Source: Benincasa hispida (Eukaryota; Streptophyta; Magnoliopsida; Cucurbitales; Cucurbitaceae). Taken from it: a stretch of DNA of 64,000 nt. The stretch spans positions 1,318,780 through 1,382,779 of the forward strand of contig NC_052356.1 in NCBI RefSeq assembly GCF_009727055.1, in the 5' to 3' direction. This document shows positions 33,606-42,163 of the stretch, piece after piece (positions within the stretch are counted from its first letter, which is position 1; every line of letters starts with the position of its first letter). Under the pieces are notes generated by a model that searched no databases, was not told where the DNA came from, and saw nothing but the letters and a program-made list of their open reading frames with translations. A program made the translations under genes and the position numbers.

Positions 33606-35271
33606 ATGGTATGCAGCTACAATATATGGAATGTGATTGCTCAGGCTGGAGATATAGGAATAATCAGTAGAAGGGTCCAAATCAACAACATCTTGAGGAG
33701 TTTTCCTTCCAATCTTGGATTTGTTCACACCTGGAAGCGTGAATATAGAACAAGTCTCATGATGATGGTAGATACGGGTGCATCAGAAAATTGTGGACCG
33801 GTTGTTGATAAGCATCCAGAGAAAGATGAAGATGGTGGTTATACCAACGGAGGATGGAAAAGGTTTTAATGGATTCGTCTAAATAAAGCATGCTTCTATT
33901 TATTTGAAGCTATGTTGCTGAATTGTTATTATGTTCTTATGAAGATGACAAGAAGACAATGCTTTGATCTTGTTATTGCACCTAGTCTATTAAACTTTGG
34001 ATTCCAATGAGATCTGCAGTAAACTTATTATCTTTGGTTTGATAGGCAGTGAAGATGGGAAACTTAGTTGGGGGTATTCAAGTTTCAGAGGAAAGAGGGC
34101 AACCATGGAAGATTTCTTTGATATTAAAATGTCGAAGGTCGTTGGTCAAACCGTCTGCCTTTTTGGCATCTTTAATGGTTAGATTCTCCCACCATTCTTG
34201 CAGTGGCATGATGTAACACCGTTATTAGTAAATTTTAATCTATCCAATTTATAGATGATGTATTGTTACGAATTAAATTTAGGTGTTAAGTTTCACTTAG
34301 GTCCCATTTGATAACCATTTTTATTTTTCTTTCTATTTTTGAAAATTATGATTGTTTCCCTACCAATTTTTGGTGTGTTTTTCGACCTCCTTTAAAAACA
34401 TTTGAATTCCTAGCCAAATCTTAAAGACAAAATTAAGATTTTAGGAAGTACATTTTTAATTTTCAAGTTTTGGTTTGGTTTAAGAAAATGTTTTCAAAAA
34501 GTAAGTAGTAAAGCTTGCAAAATGTATGAAATAGCTATCAAAAGGCCCGGGTTGAAGATAAAAAAACTTTGAGATTCCTCACTTTGCCAAACGATCCTAG
34601 GTTTCAACTTTATTTACCTATGCAATTCATTTTACTTAATTTTGATGCTTGAATTCAATCATCATTAGAGATTAGTATTTTTTAATCCATAGCTGATGCT
34701 AATTGCTAATCTTTCAAATTATATAAGCCACCATGGATATCTTACCGATATTACAAATAGCAAAAATACTTACCTCTTGACATGTGGTTGCAGGTCACGA
34801 CGGATCCCGAGCTGTAGAGTTTTTGAAGGACCATCTCTTTGAGAATCTGATGAAGCACCCAAAATTCTTGATGGATACCTAATTAGCTATCAGTGTGTTT
34901 CATTTCCCTTATGCCTTTTTCATTTATTTATGAAAATTAAACCATTAGGTTTATATGATGATTGTATTATAGCTTCCCACAAGTTTAACAGTACATGATC
35001 TTTAAGTTTCACTTTCTTTGTTCACGTAACTGTTTTTTATTTGAAAGCAATTTGATGTTTGTGTCATAATAATTTTGTACTCACATCAAAAGTCTTTTTT
35101 ATCAATTCCCAGGTGAAGTGTATCAACAAATAGATGCTGATTTTTTAAATTCAGAAAAGGATACTTTAAGGGACAATGGCTCTACTGCTTCAACAACTTT
35201 GCTAGTTGGTAATCATCTCTATGTTGCCAATGTTGGAGATTCACATACTATTATATCAAAGGCGGGTGAAG
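33606..35271 (+). pseudogene. Captured PP2C-type protein phosphatase gene fragment
   Basis: Four exon-like pieces run in correct order with spliceable borders: about 33,606-33,862 (N-terminal, ending GGYTNGGWK), 34,050-34,177 (SEDGKLSWGYSSFRGKRAT, VCLFGIFNG), 34,794-34,892 ([19 protein letters not shown]) and 35,113-35,271 (GSTASTTLLVGNHLYVANVG, DSHTIISKAG). This is the first part of a PP2C (PPM family) catalytic domain, closest in my memory to Arabidopsis PP2C11/At1g43900. The rest of the domain is missing. Three changes kill it: the metal-binding DGHGG has become NGHDG, DSR has become DSH, and TAA replaces a Lys codon after FLMDT. Retained introns show capture at DNA level, not via mRNA. 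It lies within the CACTA element downstream of TNP2. Confidence 0.85.
34298..34549. repeat. MITE with GGTCCCATTTGATAACC ends
   Basis: The left end AGGTCCCATTTGATAACCAT and the right end, inverted as GGGCCTTTTGATAGCTATTT, form imperfect terminal inverted repeats. It sits in the intron between the second and third PP2C exons. Similar copies occur at 54,608-54,934 and 58,305-58,560. Confidence 0.6.
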
Positions 35272-38000
35272 GTATATTTGTTTATTTGTGTTTTTCGTGC
35301 AAAAAAAAAAGCACGATGTGACAATTTTATCAAATTAAATTTTTTTAAATACATTGTATTATCTATTGGTTGCTTGAGCACTATTACCGTTTACAGCAAA
35401 TTAAACTTCCAGAGATTAGTTTCTACCATCCTTTAGATAGAATTTATTGCCTTTAGCTCTTGTGTTTGAAGTTTATCAGTTGTAATTCTTGATCATTTTC
35501 TAGTTCATACTATATCATTGCAGAATTCATATTGTAAGCACATTGTATTATCTGTTGTTGTTGTTTAAGAGGTAAACAAGCACTTGCAGAAAAGATGATC
35601 AGGCGCAATTCTCAAGTAGCTACCAAATCTCATATGTTTGAAGTTGGACAATAATCCACTTAAACAAGTAAAAAGTAATTCATAGATGTACCTTGTTCTT
35701 GTTTCTTTTTATTGTTATTATTTTAATTTTAAATTCGAGAGATGTTCTAGAATAAGGGTTATACATTGTGACATTTTAAAAGAAGTTTTGTTGATAATTA
35801 GGCTTCATTCTTAAACTCTGAAATATGCTATTTTCTCAGAGGGTTTAGTTACATTGTTGTATTTGTAAGGTTGTGCATTCGTTTTTCAATGAGACTGGCG
35901 GTGTAGCTTTAAAAGTTTTGCATTATTTTTAAATTGTGTTAAATTTTAGTTCAGTTTTTCATTGGGAAATTTTGTTATTTTGGATTTCAATACACCACAT
36001 TCTTTGGGTAAAATCAATCAATGCAAAGACTATATGTACTAAACTATTTCAGAGTAAATCAATTATGAGACAACCATTGATGATGTTGCTCGTGAATGCA
36101 AAGACTAAATATACTAAACTATTTTAGAGTAAGGTTCTTTTGGAAATTAGTTGAATTAGAATTTTTGAGCTAACTCATTTGAGCAATAATGAAATGATTT
36201 TGATTGAAGTTTTTCATTTTGTTAGGTTCAAATTTGACGTGTAAGGCTAAATTTTGATTCTTGGGGATTTGGAAGGAAGATAAGAAGATTGCATTGGACA
36301 TGTTTTAAGAAGGTTGACAAGTGGAGAAGGTGCACCCAACTCAAAAAGGACTTCATAACTACATTAGTAACAAGTACAATGTAATATTTATATGATGCTT
36401 ATCTTAAAAGTCTATTTGTTCTCAAGCTTTGGATTAGATTCAGTGTTGGAATGCTATGACTATCCTGCAGTTATAGTAGTCATAACTTAATTGTTTATGA
36501 CTTCCATTGAGTGGTTTATGGTAGTGGAACTTCTTAGGCATCCTTTGGTAGTTTATATTTATGCATTATTTGTCTAAATGAATCCAGTTGCACTATGGTA
36601 GTTTGTGGGTTATTCATGCATTGTGGGTTAGGATAATTCTTCATTATCATTGTCGAATCTTTTGTCATCTCTTGTCTAACCATTTATTGTACTTCTTCGT
36701 CAATTTGAATCTAATTCTTCATTGGAATCTTGTTTGGATAATCTAGGATTAAACTACCTTCATGTCAAAGATTGACCCTCAATAGCATCATTCATGTCAA
36801 AGATAGACTACCTTCGACATTAATCTTTCTTTTGGGAATAGTGTATTGACATAGTTTGTTTTTCCTTAGATCTCCGAAACAATGGAGCTCATTGAGCGGA
36901 TCACATGGGATCAAACACAATAACATATTCTCAGGTACCCTAAAACTTTCATTACAATAAACTTGGGGTTTGAAGGACTTTAGTACCTCTCTTTTATTCC
37001 CTTCTTAATAAGGCCAAAAAGTCATCATCACATGCCTCAATAGTACTGAACTACAATTTTTGTTTAGGATGTCAAAGCTGTTTTTGAATCTGGAGGTATA
37101 AGATCGAATGGCCATTTGACAACTTTTGAGATTTGAAGTCAAGTGAGTAATCAGATGTGAGTTTTTGTAAATCATTCTTATTTATGTTGTTTGTTCCGTT
37201 GAGAAAAGATTGTTGTTTGAATATTGTTGGAAGTGCATTTCTTTGAATAGGTGTTAAAGTATTTTTTTTTGTATTGTTGTGGTAGTACTGTCATGTTGCT
37301 GAAATTTTTCTAAAACATAAGAGTGATAAAGTTAGTTGTAGGTTAAAATATGGTAATGTTCCTTAGTTTAGCATTGAAATTTGGGATCATTACAATGACT
37401 AGTGCAACTATGGTAGTTGTTTATGGGTTGAGTTCATTTCTTTCGTTATTTATAAATTGTTTATATTAACGCAACTTATATTTGTTTGTTTATACACTCT
37501 CATATGACATTGCTCACACGAGTACAAGGAGGTTCTGGATAGAGGGCATAACGGATTCATCTATAGAATAGAGAAAAGAATAGCAAGTTTTGCATTCATT
37601 CTTTTTGGTAAGTTTGTATAAATATAGTTTCCATACTTCATGTAATTTCTTTTAGTATGATTCATTTATTTTTAAATTATTCTTGATTTTATATACTTAA
37701 GTAAGCATGTCTTCTTTGCAAATTTTTTGGGATAGTAATCACACTCCAAAGTAGACAACCAGCTCTCTCAATCTTTAGTTAATTTTTTATATTTATTGAA
37801 AGTTAAGTTGTATATACAAAAGCGATTAAGATTTTATTTTGGAAATTTCTTGATACGTAAGTAGCCAACTATTGCTTTGTAAGTATAAATTTTGTTATTT
37901 TCTTTGGAAGCTAACTATTATTCGTACTTTGTGAGCAAGACTTAGATTTAAATTTTTGTGTTTGTTGAAATTTTAATATATAAAAATAATTCTTGTTTGT
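35272..38000. other. CACTA interior without recognisable coding sequence
   Basis: This is AT-rich, stop-dense DNA between the last PP2C exon and the GTCGGTTT repeats. It may include the next PP2C intron and TNP2 introns. A TATTAAA/AGTAAAT-type near-duplication occurs around 36,000-36,130 (ATGCAAAGACTA...TACTAAACTATTT twice). I assign no gene. Confidence 0.45.
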
Positions 38001-38019
38001 GGATAAATTATTATAATGT

Positions 38020-38262
38020 CGTTTTTAACTTTTTAACCGACATTAAAAATGGATCTGACAACGAAATTTAAAAAAACGGACAATAATTGAAAAAAATGGA
38101 CATGGATTCTAGGTTTTAATGTCGGTTGTCTTTAATATCAGTTTTAAACCGGCATTGAAGAGGGTGTACAATGTCGGTTTAAAACCAACATTAAAAACCT
38201 TTTATAACACTATCTTTAATGTCGGTTTTAAACCGACATTAAAGTCTAGAATTCTTGTAGTG
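38020..38262. mobile_element. End of a second, nested CACTA-type element
   Basis: Repeated AATGTCGGTTTTAAACCGAC palindromes and half-sites (about 38,035, 38,110-38,240) lead into GAATTCTTGTAGTG ending at 38,262, a CACTA-style terminus. The matching CACTACAAGAATTC start was not found upstream. CACTACAA also occurs 9 bp further on at 38,272. So this is a terminal fragment with its subterminal array, not a complete element. Confidence 0.55.
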
Positions 38263-38587
38263 AATAGAGAACACTACAAATTGGATCAAATGATGATCTA
38301 TTTCTTGCCCAATTATATTATGTAACACAATTACACGCATTAACAGTCAAGAGTTGTGTTAAAGTTAATATATTATATTAAGCCATCAATGTTTATTTTG
38401 TTGTAATTGAATGTAAATTGTTGTATTAATTTGAATGATAGAGTATATTTCGATGATTAATGATATGAGAAACCTTGATGTTGCTAGATAATGTATAGAT
38501 TTTTATGAAGTGACATGTGTTTGTTGTAAACACTTGAATTTATATGTGTTAGTTTTGAATTATAATATGTGAATTTGTATTTGTAGT

Positions 38588-38907
38588 CGGAACTTAAATC
38601 ATATGCTTCTCAAGTGATTGATGGTACACTTGACATGAACGAGGATGAGATTTTCGTCGAGTACTTAGACCGGAGAAACACGGGCGTGTTCATGGTTATG
38701 TGGTAGGTGTTACTCCTTCTGAGTTGTTTAGATCGTCTACTATACGCGATCTTGAGCATCACCTAAATAAATCCGAACAATGGCTTCAAGAATCTGAATG
38801 ACAAAGAAAAGAATCTAAACAACAAAAAAGAAAATTAGAAAACCGTTTTGAGGATAGATTTTAAAAAATGATGGCAGAGATGCATAAAAAATTTGTTTCT
38901 AGTTGAT
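38588..38907 (+). pseudogene. CACTA second ORF (TNP1/Transposase_24-like) C-terminus
   Basis: The plus strand reads ELKSYASQVIDGTLDMNEDE, IFVEYLDRRNTGVF, then after a frame change GVTPSELFRSSTIRDLEHH and EQWLQESE, and KMMAEMHKKFVSS. This matches the C-terminal end of the plant transposase family that accompanies TNP2 (pattern MSEDEIFxEVLGxRxGYVRGLG followed by a coiled coil). It lies about 0.5 kb from the right subterminal array, the usual place. At least one frameshift and two stops mean it is not functional. Confidence 0.7.
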
Positions 38908-39049
38908 CGATTGTAGTTTGATATTATAGAATTTCAATAGTCTTTTAATGTACTTTTATGACATATAAGTTCACTTCTATCCATGTCATTGTCTATTTTT
39001 TCTATTCTATTCTTATACTTAGTAATTCAAGGTACTACAGATAGATGAA

Positions 39050-39440
39050 TTAGTAAAAACAACCTTTTGAGATTTGTTAATAAATGACTAAAAAGTTTTG
39101 TAAGAGAATTTTCGAAGGATATACAATTGTTGATAATTAAGTTTTTATGAAGGTTTTAAATTTTTTGAAAATAACATGATAAGCTTTTAAAAATAATGAA
39201 AACCTTCGGAAAAAAAATCACTTGATAATAGATAATTATCAATAAATAATTTGACAATTATTGAAGGTATATGACCTTTGAAAAATAATAATTTTTGAAA
39301 GTTAATCAACCTTTGAAAAAGAATACTTTTCGAAGGTTAGTAAATCTTTGAAAATGTTTTTTCGACGGGATCTATTTCAAAGGTTGAGATACCCTTTGAA
39401 AAAGATGTATCGAAGGTCTATTAAATGTTTTTAGGTCAAT
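39050..39440. repeat. CACTA right subterminal repeat array
   Basis: Units of TTTTCGAAGGATATAC, GAAAACCTTCGG, ACCTTTGAAAAATAA and ATCGAAGGTCTATT match the left array in inverted order. About seven units lie in 390 bp. This array is shorter than the left one. Confidence 0.75.
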
Positions 39441-39452
39441 TTTCTTGTAGTG
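39435..39452 (-). repeat. CACTA right terminal inverted repeat
   Basis: TCAATTTTCTTGTAGTG at the right end is the complement of the left end with a T/C difference. AAT at 39,453-39,455 is the right target-duplication copy. Confidence 0.9.
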
Positions 39453-39455
39453 AAT

Positions 39456-41240
39456 GTTGTAGGGCCAAATGGGTTGTCCCATAAGATTAATTGAGATGTG
39501 CGTAAGCTGGCTTAGACACCTACGAATATAAAAAAAAAAAAAAAAAAAGATGGTTTATTTAAATAACAAATTTTCTTGACTCACAAAGGAGCCCCACTAA
39601 TTTCTCTTCTTTCTTTTCAATTTTAGATTCTACACTTGGCTCACGAGATTTCATTATTGTAGTTTCAGAATATGAAGCATGTATTATAACAAATGAAAAT
39701 AAAAATTAATGATATTTACGAGTAAAGATTTATATCATCGATAAAAAAAGGTTAGAAATTTAAATTTCATTTTTTATATGGTTGAACTCAAATTTAAAAA
39801 AGAACAAAACAAAACAAAATATGTTTTGACATATTTTTGGTTAATTAATTTTGATTGGCAATGGTTTACAATAGGTTTGTTTTCTGTTCGTGATGTGAGT
39901 TAACACAACAAGGTTTTGATAATTAATTTCAAATAAACATCCAACGTGGCTGAATGCAACACATCTATAATCATTTAGGTAATTCTCCATTTAGTAATTA
40001 TTGGTTTTTTTTAACTTTCAAATTTACCTAATTCTCCATTTAAGTCATAAAAGTTGTCAATGTTTGGTAACAAAAGCAACAAAAATATATATATATCATC
40101 AAATTAATTTTTTTTGTCCTTTTTTAAGAGAATATAACATTAAGTGTTGGTTTAATTAGCCTAGTGATTAACTACAATTGCCAGCTAGACATAAACCAAC
40201 AAACAAGAACCTATTTGTCTAACCCAAATGGTGGCAATAGCGTACACATAGTGAACGAGTTATACTTCCATCATCAACATACATTTGATTCTTAATTTAG
40301 AATGTCTTGGTATTTATACTCTCTAAACAATTCTAAATCTATCTATGTGGGACAAAACTTCTACTCTTCTTAACTTTATCTATGGGCCTTAACAAGTAAA
40401 CAATATAAAAGATTATTTGAAAAAAAGAAAACTTTTCTGAGCAAATAAAGAAGATCAAACTTAAACATCAACATCTAATGATTTGAATTGATGCATAGTG
40501 AAGTAGGGCAACAACTTTGTTAGAGAGAGTGAATTACCTCTTGAACTTTCAATAACATTGGTTAAGACACCCACAACATGTTTTACTCCTAGACTTTCTC
40601 TCGATTCTACAATATAAAGTGTGTTTCTTATGGCCATACACATAAACCTCGGGTCGCCGTGAAAACTCTAGAAAGATACCTTTAAACTCTTTCATAGAAG
40701 GCGACCACATCTTCACTATCACGTTAGATGCTTCATCAAGTTTGTTAGAAACAAACCACTCAAACTGAGCCATAAAGACTTAGACACTTAGTCCATGTCA
40801 GGACCATCTTCATCTTGATATAAATCTTGGTCCTGGGGTATTACAAAAGTATCTATATTTGTGATGATAATTGGTTGTTTATCAATCGAATTATACTCTA
40901 GTTGACCATCAAAGTTTTGATAAGTATTGCAATTTTTTTTAAATGGGATCGAAAGCGAAACTTGTATCTTTAAACAATTAAAATGGCAACAAGTTCCAAG
41001 TAATTAAAGGCAAAGTATTAAAATTATATTAATATTCTTACCTTTTATGGATTTTTTTAGTACAAACATTTTAAAGATTCCTACATCTATATTATTTATT
41101 TTTTGGACAAAATATTCCTACATTATCATTGACTTCCGGTGAATCAAAATTTTTATTATATAATAAAATATAAATATATAAATATATAGCTCATATACCA
41201 TATTAGGTATTTTTTTTTTTTTTTTTTGGGGGAAACCACA
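39456..41240. other. Intergenic region upstream of the S40-like gene
   Basis: This is AT-rich DNA with A-run (about 39,529-39,548), (AT)n (about 40,086-40,096) and poly-T (about 41,210-41,227) tracts. A minus-strand frame pair lies at 40,461-40,773 and is listed separately. No other coding signal was seen. Confidence 0.5.
40461..40773 (-). pseudogene. Unrecognised broken ORF
   Basis: Minus-strand frame 40,549-40,773 (74 codons) starts MAQFEWFVSNKLDEASNVIV and contains EVYVYGHKKHTLYC. An overlapping frame (40,461-40,643) carries on with ESSRGNSLSLTKLLPYF. The base composition is more balanced than its surroundings, and the two frames could be one protein with a frameshift. I do not recognise the family. 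It may be a decayed gene piece or chance; no intron borders were evident. Confidence 0.25.
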
Positions 41241-41259
41241 TAAGTCCTTTTGTATTCCT

Positions 41260-41270
41260 ATATATATAAA
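41260..41270 (+). promoter_or_regulatory. TATA box of the S40-like gene
   Basis: ATATATATAAA lies about 170 bp before the CDS start at 41,438. With transcription starting about 30 bp downstream, the leader would be about 145 nt and would begin with an AG-rich stretch (41,300-41,340). No other TATA-like motif is closer to the start codon. Confidence 0.6.
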
Positions 41271-41353
41271 TTTTCAATTTAATGAAATGGAAAGATTAGA
41301 GTGAAAAAAAGAAAAGAAAAAAGAAAAAAGAAAAAGGAAGCTGCGTTCCTCTC

Positions 41354-41401
41354 ATGGATTGGACGACGGCGCCCTGTATTCCTTCGTTTGTGAAATTCTG
41401 A
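41354..41401 (+). promoter_or_regulatory. 15-codon upstream ORF in S40-like leader
   Basis: ATG at 41,354 opens MDWTTAPCIPSFVKF and stops with TGA at 41,399-41,401, 36 nt before the main ATG. Its start context (CTCATGG, G at +4) is reasonable. If translated, it would be expected to lower initiation at the main ORF or allow reinitiation. This assumes the transcript starts near the TATA box at 41,260. Confidence 0.5.
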
Positions 41402-41437
41402 TTTCAATACGGACCCGCCATTGCCACTGCCATTCCC

Positions 41438-42163
41438 ATGGACCTCAACCTTCCTTCCTTCCGCTTCCGCCACCGCAAATCCCCCTCCTCCGAACGCTTT
41501 CTCGCCTCCTTCCATTCTCCGCCGGTTCGCACTGCAAACCCTAGCTCCACCAACGGCGTCGACGACGATACCGAGCTCAACGAAGACGACGTCTTCTGGA
41601 CCGGCGATTTTGCTGCTGATTCCGCCCACCATAGCCACTCCACTCCCTCCTCCTCCTCCTCTTCCACTCCTCGTCACCATATTCATCACCTCCAGCATCA
41701 CAAGGGTTTTCCCCTCCCGGAAACCTTCGGAATCCTCGCTGCTCTTCCCGAGAACGAGGCCTCTTCCAGCCTTAGGAACTCCTCGCATTTCTATCACAAG
41801 GCGTCCGTTTCGTCGTCGTCCTCCTCCTCCCCTTCGTCTTCTCGGATGATTCCGACGATCCCCAAACCTCCTCTGGAACGATTACCTCTTCCGATTTCGT
41901 CCTCGTTGAAGTACCAGTCTGCCCCTGTGAATGTGCCTATAATGTCGAAGGCGGTTGTTCAGAGACAGCAGGAGATTGACGTGGATGATGTTGATGAAGA
42001 CGACGGGGAGATGTTGCCGCCACATGAGATTGTGGCTAGAAGTTTGGCTCAGTCGCCATTGTTGTCTTGCTCCGTGCTTGAGGGCGCTGGAAGGACGTTA
42101 AAGGGCAGGGATCTTCGTCAGGTTCGCAACGCGGTTTGGAGACGAACAGGTTTTCTTGATTAA
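41438..42163 (+). CDS. S40-family senescence regulator (DUF584), intact
   Basis: A single-exon ORF of 241 residues; intronless structure is normal for plant S40 genes. The C-terminus carries the family signature: PPHEIVARS (about residues 194-202), a Cys-Ser-x-Leu-Glu-Gly block (about 210-216) and GRTLKGRDLRQVRNAVW ending RRTGFLD (241). The N-terminal part is Ser-, Pro- and His-rich, apparently disordered, with an acidic patch (VDDVDEDDGE, about 180-190). S40 proteins are reported to be nuclear and linked to leaf senescence and stress; exact role varies. The ATG at 41,438 is the first in frame and the start matches the common MDLNLPSFR-like beginning. Coding sequence is GC-richer than its flanks, and the other-strand frames over it are shadows. 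A TATA box and a uORF lie upstream. Confidence 0.93.
   Translation: MDLNLPSFRFRHRKSPSSERFLASFHSPPVRTANPSSTNGVDDDTELNEDDVFWTGDFAADSAHHSHSTPSSSSSSTPRHHIHHLQHHKGFPLPETFGILAALPENEASSSLRNSSHFYHKASVSSSSSSSPSSSRMIPTIPKPPLERLPLPISSSLKYQSAPVNVPIMSKAVVQRQQEIDVDDVDEDDGEMLPPHEIVARSLAQSPLLSCSVLEGAGRTLKGRDLRQVRNAVWRRTGFLD

Larger units (their letters stand above)
27494..39452. mobile_element. CACTA (En/Spm-type) DNA transposon, about 12 kb
   Basis: The left end starts CACTATAAGAAAATTGA at 27,494; the right end is TCAATTTTCTTGTAGTG finishing at 39,452. These are inverted copies with one mismatch in the first bases (TATAAG vs TACAAG). Both ends are flanked by AAT (27,491-27,493 and 39,453-39,455), the 3-bp target duplication typical of CACTA elements. 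Inside are subterminal repeat arrays at both ends, a TNP2-type transposase remnant, a second-ORF remnant near the right end, a large GC-richer insertion and captured PP2C gene exons. The transposase is broken, so the element is non-autonomous now. Confidence 0.9.

Noticed and set aside
38020..38262. A complete second CACTA element
   Set aside because: Only one terminus was found; the CACTACAAGAATTC start is missing upstream.
41279..41797. 172-codon minus-strand ORF over the S40-like gene
   Set aside because: Gly/Glu-rich frame caused by the Ser/Pro-rich GC-biased coding strand; the plus-strand frame has the conserved S40 C-terminus.
41421..41849. 142-codon plus-strand ORF rich in Pro and Ser
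   Set aside because: Out-of-frame shadow of the S40-like CDS with no known domain.
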